Below the pieces are notes generated by a model that was not told the origin of the DNA, did no database searches, and saw only the letters and a list, made by a program, of their open reading frames with translations. Positions 1-9,695 of a stretch of 64,000 bases of DNA are shown here, piece after piece. Positions within the stretch are counted from its first letter, which is position 1. Each line of letters begins with the position of its first letter. Origin of the DNA: Paulownia fortunei (Eukaryota; Streptophyta; Magnoliopsida; Lamiales; Paulowniaceae); contig CM033107.1 in assembly GCA_019321725.1 (NCBI GenBank), positions 18,715,445-18,779,444 on the forward strand, in the 5' to 3' direction. The translations under genes and the position numbers were made by a program.

Positions 1-725
1 GATTTTCCTCTATCGGTAGGGCCGCCGATAGATGGGACCGAGTAGGAGCTTGTAGAATATCGACAATAAGTTGATGATAGTCTTACAAGTGTGATGTTAT
101 ATGATGAAATCAATGTCAAACGAGTTGCAGAGGCAACATGAGGTACATGTGCATGTACATAATACCTATGTTAACCTACAAGAGTTATATAGTGAACACG
201 CTAGGCAGGCGAGATATCAAACCTCGAAAGAGCTTTTCATGACCCGTATAATAAAGGGCTCTTCAATCTATGATCGTGGATTGAAGATAATAGGCCTAAC
301 AGAAAAGCTTGAGTTACTTGGAGTCATTATGAATAACAAGTTGTATTTGAATTTCATCTTATAGTCTTTGCCTCGATCGTTTGATACCTTCGTTGTCAAC
401 TTCAACATGGATAAGATAGAAACTAACCTTGTTAATCTAGTTAACATGTTGAAGACGATTGAATCTACTATGAAGAGGACAAGTCGCTCATGCTTGTTGA
501 ATGCTCATCCAACTTAAAGGCTGCAAAACCCAAGAGGAAGAAGGGGAGAGAAAAATGTTCCTCAAAATCCAAAGGAATGAAGGCAACTAGTGGGTCTCAA
601 AAAGTTTCAAAATCAATGACCAATTCCATTACTACGGTAAACCTGGGCATTGGAAGAGGAACTGCAAGGGTTACCTTGCAAGCTTGCAGAGTTCAGCTAT
701 TTATTTTGTTGAAGTTAACTTATTA
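1..725 (+). pseudogene. copia gag remnant
   Basis: This is the capsid and nucleocapsid part of the element. The longest open stretch (101-364) aligns with the gag of the 32924-42900 element through the shared SMSNELQRQ motif and the following helix-rich region. A CAG-to-TAG type change at 361 ends it, and homology continues past the stop to a Lys-rich tail and a zinc knuckle at 624-665. In that knuckle the first two cysteines are Phe and Tyr, while the His and last Cys remain, so metal binding should be lost. The first ~70 bases match poorly. Confidence 0.8.
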
Positions 726-1126
726 GTTAACGATGCTTCTTAGGTATTGGATACTAGTGTTGGGTTTTATCTTTGCAATGATTTGTAGCTGATAGCAAGA
801 AGCATGAAGCTAAGTAGAGGAGAGACAACCTTGTGGTTAGGGAATAGAGTAAAGGTTGCTGCATTAGCTATAGGAAGTATCAGCTTAGCTTTAGGAAATG
901 GAGTACTTTTAGTTTTAAACAATTGTCTTTATGTTCCAGAGATAGTTAAGAATATTATCTCCATTCTTATTTTGGATGGAGAAGGTTTTTCTTTTTCATT
1001 AAAACATGGAAGTTGTTCCATTTTTAGAGATTCAATTTTGATTACCTCTGGCGTACTGATGAATGGTTTATATTTTGTTACTCCTTATTACTCATTTTTC
1101 CATGTTCAAAAAAATAAAAGATAATT
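726..1126 (+). pseudogene. copia protease remnant
   Basis: This is the aspartic protease that would cut the Gag-Pol polyprotein. The catalytic Asp-Thr-Ser/Gly position is visible as DTS at 750-758, followed by the CNDL block, with a Trp codon before it changed to TAG. The open frame at 804-1124 covers the flap and C-terminal part, ending in the family's NIISIPIL-like segment, seen here as NIISILIL. It is interrupted at both ends and must be inactive. Confidence 0.7.
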
Positions 1127-2050
1127 TGATGATCATTATTCTCAACTCTTATGACATGCTAGATTAGGTCATGTTTTTGAGAAGAGAATTCATAAGATGG
1201 CTTAATTATTCGATTTTTTAAAAGAGCAAGAAATGCCAATATGTGAGTCATGTCTCAAGGGAAGATAACCAAATCACCATTTGTTAGATAAGTGGAACAA
1301 GCCGAAGATCTATTGGATTTGTTCCATTTTGATGTATAGGGGTCACTAAGTGTTAGTACTCATGGGAACTATCACTACTTCATAACCTTTATCGATGATT
1401 ATTCTAGGTATGGTTATGTTTACCATATGTGGTACAAATCTAAAGCTTTTGAAAAGTTCAAAGAATTCAGATGGAAGGTAGAGAAACAAACTAAGTTAAG
1501 TATCAAGGCTCTTTGATCAGATCGAGGAGGTGAATAATTGAGCATAGAGTTTCTTGATTAATTGAAAGAGAATGAGATTCTCTCTCAGTGGACCCCTCCT
1601 GCTACTCCTCAACTCAACAGAGTTGTAGAGCATAGGAATCGAGCACTTTAGACATGGTTCGATAAATGATGAGTTTCACTAGGCTTCCTCCTTCATTCTA
1701 GGGCTATGCTCTAAAAATAATGACATATTTATTAAATAGAGTGTTATCAAAGTCATTACCTAAAACACCTTATGAGATGTTGCGTGGGAAACTACTCTCT
1801 TACAGATACTTTAGGATATGGGGATAATTTGGATATGAGATCTAGTTTATGTAAGTTCATGGGGTATCCAAAGAATCCATTAGATATTACTTCTACGACC
1901 CCTCAGAAAAAAGGTATTTATTTTGAGGAATGCCACCTTCCTGGAAGAGGAGTTTCTATTAGATAGAAATGGTGAAATTTTGGAACTTAAAGAAATTCAA
2001 GAACTACAGAGTCTCCCAATAGATGCATTAACAGGCCAACTAATTGAGGC
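1127..2050 (+). pseudogene. copia integrase remnant
   Basis: It starts with the GAG-pre-integrase zinc-binding segment (HARLGH near 1152, then CESCLKG near 1240). The core follows with recognisable motifs around the three acidic positions: HFDV near 1325, SDRGGE near 1518 and VVEHRNR near 1627. All three acidic residues can still be read, but in different frames separated by stops. The C-terminal part (1740-1960) matches the TPYEM and LCKF(V/M)GY blocks of the related elements. Confidence 0.7.
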
Positions 2051-2059
2051 TGGGCCTTT

Positions 2060-3258
2060 GAACACACAACCTCATAGAAGATCCTAAAGGATCTCGAAGC
2101 TACCTGAGAGGTATGGTTTTTTGTTAGAGAACGAGAAGAATATCCCCTTTGATAGTGATCCAAGGACTTATGGAGAGGCGATGTCGGACATCAACGTTGG
2201 AAATTGGTGAGATGCCATGCAATTCGATATGGACTCTATGTACTCCAACAAGGTATGGCCCCTGGTGGACACACCACAAGGAATAATTCCCATTGGGTGT
2301 AAATATATCTACAAGTGGAATCTTGGAGTAAATGGAGAGGCAGTAAGCTACAAAGAATGACTGGTCGCGAAAGGTTATACTCAAAAATAAAGAATTGATT
2401 ATGCGGAAACTTTTTTGCCAGTAGCGATGCTTAAATCCATTCGGATACTACTAGCCATGTCTGACATATGCCCTCTTCTGAGATTGAAGGACTATCTTAA
2501 GGATTATTAGCCAATCGACAAAGTTTGGTCTAGTTAATTTACAGCCAGAAGGCTTCATATCTAAGGGGAGTAAGCAAAAGGTTTGCAAACTATAGAGATC
2601 TATTTATGAACTCAAGCAGGCTTACTGAAGCTAAAACATCCAGTTTGATGAGGCAATCAAATCTTTTGGTTTCCACAAGAACCCAGATGAACCTTGTGTC
2701 TACAGGAAGGTTAATAAGAGCATAATGACATTTGTTGTTCTGTATGTTGACAATATCCTACTCATTAGGAATAATATTGGGATGATGCAGTCAAGTAAGT
2801 CTTGGTTGTCTAACCATGTTCGCCATGAAGGATTTGGGAGAAGCATCCTTTATTCTTAAAATAAAGATCTATAGAGATAGGTATAGAGGGATGATCAGAC
2901 TATCCCAATCCATGTACATAGATAAAATGCTAAAGAGGTATAGCATGGAGGAATCCAAATGAGGATTCTTGCCAATAAGTCATGGCGTTTATCTCTTGAG
3001 GGCTATGTCTTCTAAGACTCCTAAGGAGAGGGAAAGGATAACCAGCATACATTATGCATCTTCCATCGGAAGCATAATGTATGGTATGCTATGTACAAGG
3101 CCTGATGTCGCATTTGCTCTAAGTGTCATGAATAGATATTAGTCCAATCTAGGTGAGGAACACTGGAAGGCTGTAAATATAATCTTGAAGTACTTGAGAA
3201 GAACTACAGATATCTTTCTTGTATACGGCTATGGAAAACTAAAACTTGAAGTCCATGG
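2060..3258 (+). pseudogene. copia reverse transcriptase and truncated RNase H
   Basis: The pre-RT linker (RRSxRISKLPERYGFLLEN) leads into RT at about 2240. The segment that should hold the first half of the RT palm is replaced at 2463-2540 by an inverted piece of gag. The catalytic YxDD box at 2743-2754 reads YVDN, so one metal-binding Asp is gone. RT continues to the TRPDVAFALSV block near 3100. RNase H starts with YLRRTTDIFLVYG near 3190 and breaks off at 3258, before its catalytic residues. Confidence 0.8.
2463..2540 (-). repeat. Inverted gag segment inside RT
   Basis: These 78 bases align without gaps to 38893-38970, the antisense of the N-terminal gag coding region of the 32924-42900 element. 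I count 11 mismatches, about 86% identity. In this element gag reads on the + strand, so the segment is inverted relative to its own gag. It replaces about 29 codons of RT: the flanking RT text resumes at once with QPEGFIS. Confidence 0.8.
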
Positions 3259-4265
3259 AAGGATTTCAGGATTTGTTTTGGAAGACTCTTGGGGAAAGAA
3301 TCATTAGAGAGAAGTTTAAAAGGGAAAGATCAATATCAACCAAGGAGGGGAGGATTGGTTTTTGGAACCAAATGAGGCCATTGGGTGCTTGGAGACAATA
3401 CCAATTCCATTTTCTACAAATCAAAACAGGGCATTCTTGGAGACAAGGAGCCATTCTTGGAGACAAGAAGAGCTTCAACCATTCATCCCACTTCACAAAC
3501 TAGTGAACAATTTCCATATTCCTTATTATTTATTTTCTAAAGTTGTATTTATCCATGATGAACTAAACTTTTCTTTCTAGAGGATGATGTAACCTTATTT
3601 GATCCTATGTTTTGAATTCCAAACAATATTAGTTCAATTATTCATCTTGTTTGTGTTATCTTGTTTAGTATTGCATCTTGATTATTTGGCCATTAATTGA
3701 GAGTGTTTGATGTATGAGATTCGATATTCGAGAGAGGGAAGATTATATATGCTCATAAAGATAACATAACCTAGGAATCATAGAGTTGAGAACTTATGAA
3801 ACCTTTGAAGTTTTGAAGAAGAATTTATTGAACTTTTGTAGAGTTTTATTCTTGAGTTTTTATAGAGATAATGAAATTCATATTAGACCTCATAATCAAT
3901 TTGCCACTCGAAAAAGGGAATTGATGAGGTTAGAAATTCTTAACTTACATGTGTTGTTGACTTAAATTGGTATGTTTTGGAAGGAAGAACATAGGTGATA
4001 ACTAGGTGAGTCATTTCTCTAGAATTTCTTACTTATAAGCTATTTGTTGAATTGCTTCTAAAAACTCCATTCTTGTCTTTGCAATTTTATTTTACTTTAC
4101 TTTGTTTACCAATCATCACTCGATTTTATAGATAAAATTAAGAATATTTGAAATGTGGTACTTAATGCAATTTTTTATTATAATTCCTGTGGATACTCAA
4201 CTCAACTCACCATTACATTAAAACTTGACACCGTGCATTTGCAATTTGTAAAATATTTCACGAAT
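3259..4265 (+). repeat. Gypsy 5' LTR, 5'-truncated
   Basis: The right end is defined by the tRNA-Asp-type primer site that follows, and by the usual run-in of such LTRs (a 'CCTGTGGATACTC' segment near 4190). The left edge is only the point where copia RNase H homology stops. It holds a short tandem repeat (3432-3471) and no gene: the ~70-85-codon open frames at 3246-3580 on both strands are chance. The first part of the LTR is absent, and the 3' LTR at 6246 keeps that part, so the two copies barely overlap. Confidence 0.6.
3432..3471. repeat. 20-bp tandem repeat, two units
   Basis: The unit CATTCTTGGAGACAAG plus four bases occurs at 3432 and again at 3452. A weaker third copy (CTTGGAGACAA) lies near 3390. 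Confidence 0.8.
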
Positions 4266-4272
4266 AAGTTTT

Positions 4273-4290
4273 TGGCGCCGTTGCCATGGA
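4273..4290 (+). other. PBS, tRNA-Asp type
   Basis: TGGCGCCGTTGCC followed by ATGGA matches the complement of the plant tRNA-Asp 3' end over its first 13 bases. It lies a few bases after the LTR end, as expected for Athila-type gypsy elements. Confidence 0.8.
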
Positions 4291-4431
4291 TTGTTTTATC
4301 ATAATTACATTAATATTGTAATGACTTAGTCTTGATTTTAGTTTAGATTGCTTTTATTTTCTTCATATATTTTGATGTCGTCTTGTCTTGCATTGGGCTA
4401 TATATATATGTATGCATAAGGCTAGGAGTCT

Positions 4432-4858
4432 TGAGGCGATGGTTACTAATAGCTATCAATGGCCTTCTGAGAGGTCTTCCAATGAAAAGGTTGTCGATGT
4501 TCTTGAGGTTGATCCGCTTACATAATTAGCTGCACAAATCTGTTTTCTTTCTAACCAATTTGCAGTTTGGACTTCTAATGGAACTTCTCAATGAATGGAT
4601 TCCATGGCATCCACTAGCACTTCATTTATGGAAACCAAATGTGAGAAAAAGGTATCATTAGTTAAGTTGCTATGCAATTTCATTGGCAAAACAAGAGCCT
4701 GATTAAATAAGAATGAAGCAAAGATAGACAACAATGATACTCAATTGGGGCAGCTAGGAGCTTTACTTAAATCTATGGAGACTCAAATTAGACAACTTGC
4801 TACTGAAATTAATGTTAAAAAACATAAAGCAAAATTTTCAAGTGATACAGATTTGGGG
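4432..4858 (+). pseudogene. Athila-type gag remnant
   Basis: The frame beginning AMVTNSYQWPSER matches the conserved block at the end of the Athila Gag capsid, followed by a VDPLT/AAQ segment with a stop. After a frame change, a coiled-coil-like stretch with the KSMETQIRQLATEIN motif closes the recognisable part (4736-4830). Only the C-terminal third of gag is present. No protease, RT or integrase follows before the PPT, so this element was non-autonomous. Confidence 0.75.
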
Positions 4859-6228
4859 GTAGGATTTGTATTTTGTTTATTTGAGCTTTACGTGAAAAAT
4901 TAAGCTAATTTTTTTTATTTGAATTACCCATATTTTGTGATGAGAGTCCAAGAGCAAGCATGCTTTGTTGACAAACTTACTTAAGTTCATGTTTGCTGAT
5001 TAAATGAATAACTTAATTACTGATTGCCTATGATGATACCTAAATGATATTGTATAAAGTCTAGAGGAAAGAAAGATTGCTAGTCTTGTGACATGGCGAT
5101 TCTTGTGTGTAATTGATTCTTATCATGAATGATGACTTTTCATTGAGCACGTTATGTCAAAACTTGTGAATTGCATGCTATTGGGTGTTGGATTTTGCTT
5201 CCAATGAGTTATATTGATCATTTTGTAGTGTTCCATAACTACTCTTTGAGGCAAAATTCTAGATAACTACAAATTTAAAAATAATTTAGGCCATCTTTGC
5301 CTCGTTTGTGCCTTTCAACCCTACCATGAATACACTTTTATTCACTAGTTACCCCTTTGAGCTCTTTTCAAAGAATGACATGTGCAATGCACATGAATGG
5401 CCACCATTTGACTTTATTTCTTGAAGCTTACTATACCTACCCTTTACAACCCAAAAAACTAATGATTATCCCTAAGAGAGCTTAAGGTGTGATATTTTGT
5501 GCACAATCTTATTAAGGGGTCATATGAAGACATGTTGAGGGCATGGACGAATGTATTTAGGAGTATGAGCATGAAAAATGTGCAAGAAATACATCACAAC
5601 TCATGTTGATGAAAAGAAACAAGTTTGTGGTTGTGAAAGGAAAAGAACAAGAAATGACGCCTTGGGATTCATAAAAAAAATGCAAAGAAGGAAAAAAAAA
5701 AGAAAAAAACATTGTTGAAAAAAAAACAAAAGAAAAACTTGAAAGAGAAAATAAAGGAGGAGAGTAAGATTCTATGTACAATGTTTTATGCTCTCTTAAG
5801 TTGTTTATCCTTACCTTTCTCGATAAGTCAATACCTAGGCCTTATGTTACAAGCTTATTGAAGTCCTTTTGATCCAAATTTGCAAGTATCTATATTAGCA
5901 GAGAATTTGTATGAAAAGAAAGCCTATGGAACACTTAGAACTTCTTTGCTTAGATCATGAGAATCATTCGTTGTAAAATTCATACCTAAAATGCATGCAT
6001 GGAACTTGAGCTTGACATGTCACACACAAATATTTTGAATTCATGACTAGATTGATGAAGCACAAGTTTTGTAGTGTCATTTGACTAACTTTGTGACTAA
6101 CCTTTGGATTCATGTGCAATAAAGATTGATGAGGCATTTGAATTGGTTGATCAAGTTTAGTAATTCATTATCAAAGTATGAGCCTATGATTGTTTGATTT
6201 TGAGTTTTCCTCAAAGACGAGTAAAAGG
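4859..6228 (+). other. Non-coding 3' internal region of the gypsy element
   Basis: No coding frame can be supported. From about 5290 to the PPT it matches, in reverse complement, the non-coding tail of the minus-strand gypsy element (45448-46420). Landmarks include the stretch containing CATGTTGATGAAAAG near 5602 and a strongly purine-rich tract at 5635-5765 rich in A runs. This is the long untranslated region upstream of the 3' PPT in this family. Confidence 0.7.
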
Positions 6229-6230
6229 TA

Positions 6231-6243
6231 AAGTTTGGGGGTA
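6231..6243 (+). other. Polypurine tract (gypsy)
   Basis: AAAGTTTGGGGGTA lies directly before the 3' LTR start TGATTAG. The same motif in reverse complement (TACCCCCAAACTT) borders the minus-strand gypsy LTRs at 45432 and 49718. Confidence 0.8.
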
Positions 6244-6245
6244 TT

Positions 6246-6896
6246 TGATTAGTTGGTTTTATACCAATAATTCATATGCCTTTTGATTAACATTTAATTT
6301 CTTTTCAAGTATTTTTATTAATTTTTATGCATTTAGTTTGAAATCTTGTTGGTAATGATAATAAGAGAACAAAATGGAAAGAAAAAAAACACTTGGTTGA
6401 AATGTTGAAGAATTCGAGTTGTGGTACTACTAATGGCAGTTTTTGTGTTTCAACCATAACCCTCAGGCAAAATTTCATATCAACTTTATTCTTCATCTAA
6501 AGGAAATCTAAAAGATAGATCTAAAACTTTTATGTTTACCATAAAATCCAATTCCTTCGATTTCAATGAGAACAATCTAGTTTAATGGTTAGCACTTGAC
6601 TGAACTTTTTTAGTATGACATATCTTAGTATTATAAGCATAACTCTCAACACAGTTATTATATTTAGATTATTCACATGCCCATAGAAAGCCAAAACATA
6701 GAGCTATAACTCATTAGAAGATATTAAAATCCAATTCGGCTTAGAAAGAGGCCAAAACCTAAGTTTAAAGGGCTAAATAGTGTCAAAGTGCTGAATGAAG
6801 GCTGTCAGGATAAACTTGCAGCTATACTGTAACCTTGTGCATGAAATATTTCACTATAATATATTTCTTGATTGCCTAAAAATCACAAGGGAAATA
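6246..6896 (+). repeat. Gypsy 3' LTR, 3'-truncated
   Basis: It starts TGATTAG just after the PPT and runs through AT-rich DNA of LTR character until a copia LTR begins. Its 3' half (promoter downstream part, end CA) is missing. No coding potential is seen. Confidence 0.65.
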
Positions 6897-8413
6897 TGTT
6901 AGGTATAAAATCTTCATGTATGGAGGTTAATTCGTAGTCAATAAGGGATCCATCACCCATCTAGCTAAATTAGTAAATCTTTTATGCTTTCCAAAGTCCA
7001 TGACTCAGAAGTCCTTGGCCAATGCAAGATGAATACTAGATGGGGGTATTCTAGTGATTAATCAATGAGTCAATGAGACATGGAATGAAATCATAATTAT
7101 TAAATTAAATAGGGTTTTGACTAGTTAGAGATAAGGAGACAAAAGGACCATACTTGCATGACACTCATAATAATAAATAAGTTTATTCTTTCTTCAACTA
7201 AGACTAAGTAGTCATGATACACTACTAGGTACTTCCCAGGACTAGCGGATTATTAAAAGTGCAAAATCAATTCCATGATGACTAATTAATTGGATTATTA
7301 ATCAGAATGATTTGATTATTCAATTAAGTAACAAAAGTTGTGAGCATACTAGCCTAGCTATGAACCAAAGGGGTCACATACTAAATCAGGAAAGTCCATT
7401 TCTACCTAAAAAGTAATCCAAGGAATTGGATTAAATTAATTAATAGAGATTAATTTATTGGAGCTAAAATTAATTTAAGAAGTCAAATTAATTATTTAAT
7501 TAATAATAAGATTATTTCAGCGAACCAATTTATATTAGTAGCTCAAGTGGAGTTAGTTAATTATTTAATTGAATCAATTAATTGATAAAGGCATAAATTA
7601 ATTTAAGAAATTAAATAAATTTATCTAATTAAATATTATAGGCCTAATATTATTATGAAGCCCAATTTATATTGATGGAGATCAATTCAAATGGACTTAA
7701 TTAAATGAATAAAAGTCCAAGCTCGTGAGATGATGGGCTTGTAGAAGAAGGCCCATTTGGAGCCTTGATTGGAGAATCAAAGACTTATATACACAGGTCG
7801 AAATAAAGGGATGAGATAAGGAACGAAAGAGATACAATCCTATATAGATTAGGGTTGGGATGAGTGTATAAATACACTTTGCACTAGTAGTTGATTTTCA
7901 TGAGTCTTAGAAGACAAAAATTGGCCCTTGGCTCTCCAACAAAAAAAAAAAAAAAAACCGCCCAATCTCTTCTTGTCTTCTCTTTCTTTTATTCCATAAA
8001 AAAGGTTCCACCTTTTAAATAAATAGTTTAATTCTTTCTTCACCTTATTAAATAAGAGTTAAGCCACACTCACATATTGCAAAGTAGAAAAGAAGAGTTG
8101 AAACCTACTAGCATGAATTTAAAGTTGTTGATATTCTCAATGTGTGAATACCATTAGAGGGGTGAGACGTGAAACCTTAGGCAGATCGATTTCGGCATAA
8201 ACGAATTGATATTTTTCACACCCTACATTAACCAAAATGCAATTCATGTATAATTTATAAAACTTTGTTTTAAATTAAATTTGGTAATCAGAAATGCAAA
8301 CCGATAATCATATCAAGCATTGGAATTAGGTGTTATGCTTGTGATATAATATCTATTTATTTAAATTTCTAAATTTCTCCTATGTTAGTAACCTGCTACA
8401 TATGAAGCCAACA
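6897..8413 (+). repeat. copia LTR (+), ~1.5 kb
   Basis: It begins TGTTAGG and ends GCCAACA, one base before a primer site for initiator Met-tRNA, which fixes the right end firmly. A TATA box is at 7867. A 17-A run lies at 7941-7957, followed by a C/T-rich stretch. The left edge rests only on the TG start. The partner LTR is not in the window. It has several TTAATTAATTAA-rich segments like the other copia LTRs here. Confidence 0.7.
7867..7874 (+). promoter_or_regulatory. TATA box of the copia LTR
   Basis: TATAAATA sits about 545 bases before the LTR end, in the sequence GAGTGTATAAATACAC, a standard position for an LTR promoter. Confidence 0.5.
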
Positions 8414-8414
8414 A

Positions 8415-8426
8415 TGGTATTAGAGC
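8415..8426 (+). other. PBS, initiator Met-tRNA type
   Basis: TGGTATTAGAGC differs at one base from the usual plant copia PBS (C to T), and follows the LTR end after one base. Confidence 0.85.
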
Positions 8427-8842
8427 CTATCTTATGCATTCTGGTTAAGCCTGTAGTTATGTGGTATTGTGTAATTCTCTTGGGATTTGCAGTTCTATTT
8501 TGCATGCATTTATTTTAAAATATCTAAAATAATTAACGTGAGATAAAACAAAAAAAGTTTAGGTATGTGGCAGAACTACCTCCCTATCGCCACAAAGGTC
8601 GCAGTTGGGATAGCGGTAAAGCTGGCGCGCAAACCAATAAAGCTAAGGCACTGCTTGCTGGCCATGTACATGCAATAGCATCAAGCCTGTACATGCAACA
8701 TGCTAGCCCAGCACGGGCTTGTGTGGGTAGGGGCTACACACAATTATTGCATACCAGCGTCCCCATAAGTAAATTACGCAAACATGCAAGGCATGGTGCA
8801 ACACATGCACGTGTGAGCCTGAAAAATATCCCCATATAGGTG
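8427..8842 (+). other. copia leader with GC-richer block
   Basis: This is untranslated leader after the PBS. Bases 8570-8830 are far richer in G and C than the surroundings, with CpG sites and recurring CATGCA/GCATG and TGTACATGCA motifs. A 90-codon open frame covers it (8567-8839), but its translation has no recognisable domain, and other copia leaders here also carry GC-rich blocks. I regard it as non-coding. Confidence 0.55.
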
Positions 8843-9073
8843 TAAGGAATTAAGTAAACTTTACAACATTTTAAAGAGCTTCAAGACATTATAGCTATCC
8901 TTGGGTTGGACGAATTATCCAAGGAGGATCATTTAACCAGAGCAAAAGTGCAAAAAATTAAGCGTTTCTTATCACGACCCTTTTTTGTAGCCGAAATATT
9001 TATTGGTTCTCCAAGAAAATATGTTGGTCTAGCAAAAACCATTAGAGGGCTTCAATTAATCCTTTCCAGAGAA
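8843..9073 (+). pseudogene. atpB: Nuclear plastid DNA fragment: atpB C-terminal part
   Basis: The translation matches the chloroplast ATP synthase CF1 beta subunit near its C-terminus. It can be followed from the QRVKQTLQ region (here with stops) through [16 protein letters not shown], the [11 protein letters not shown] block and [11 protein letters not shown] to QLILS. In a chloroplast, atpB encodes the catalytic subunit of the thylakoid ATP synthase. Here only about 75 codons remain, flanked by copia leader, so it is a transferred fragment and not a gene. Several Glu codons have become Lys, Gly has become Arg, and a Gln codon is a stop. These changes are mostly G-to-A or C-to-T, as expected for methylated nuclear DNA. 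Confidence 0.9.
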
Positions 9074-9695
9074 CCTGCATACAAACTATAGTAGGATACT
9101 ATACGCACACACACATCAGGTTTGAGAATGGGCACACTAAGCGCTAGTTAAGTACGTGGGCTTAGCCTGTGCGCCCATTTTATGTGCATTAGGCAGGCTC
9201 GTGTTGCATGTGAAATTTTAATTTTTTGACTTTCATATTAATTATTAATATTAAAAATGTAAAGAATGGTTATTTGTAAAAAAATATGAATTTAATGCTA
9301 AGCTAGAAAAAAATAAGTAAAGAATCGAACATTCACAAGCTTTAAATTATCATCTGATGATTAATCTTAAGCATGTTACGAATGTTAGATGATCATGGAG
9401 CCTAGACCAATTGGATTATTTTATGTTGAATGGTTTGATTTGGAATTTAACTAAAATGAGGCTTTCCAGTCTCATATTTTCTTTTTATTCTCAATGTATT
9501 TTTTTCTCCCTCGTATGTACCTCCCTTTGGAAGAAAATAAGAGTACAAAATAGGTGGTGATGATTACTTTTTGTAATTTGGCAGATATTACAAGAAGTTG
9601 GAATAAAAGTAGGAAGCAAAGAATGAAGGCCCACGAATATTATGTGATGTGTAAGATGGATTTATTTTTATTTTAATTATTACCCTTATATTGAC
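9074..9695 (+). other. Continuation of copia leader
   Basis: It holds a CA run and more GCGC/GTGCGCCC-like leader sequence to about 9210, then AT-rich DNA with no gene. The gag expected on the + strand after this leader is missing, because a minus-strand copia LTR begins at 9696. Confidence 0.45.

Larger units (their letters stand above)
1..3258 (+). mobile_element. Decayed Ty1/copia internal region, no LTR in window
   Basis: A copia polyprotein region can be followed in order on this strand: gag, protease, integrase, reverse transcriptase and the start of RNase H. It is broken by many stops and frameshifts. It is the same family as the minus-strand element at 32924-42900, with matching stretches throughout. 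The left LTR, leader and first gag codons lie outside the window. On the right the homology stops abruptly inside RNase H, where gypsy LTR-like DNA begins. No target duplication can be seen. It cannot encode working proteins. Confidence 0.9.

Noticed and set aside
10..31. Inverted repeat CTATCGG...CCGATAG as a terminator or small RNA
   Set aside because: A 7-bp stem within decayed gag of a plant retroelement; expected by chance and with no other support.
8567..8839. 90-codon open frame as a host gene
   Set aside because: It lies in a copia leader between PBS and gag position, has no recognisable domain and its composition follows the GC-rich block.
8843..9073. Functional plastid gene or plastid origin of the whole window
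   Set aside because: Stops and many amino-acid changes, and nuclear retroelement DNA on both sides.
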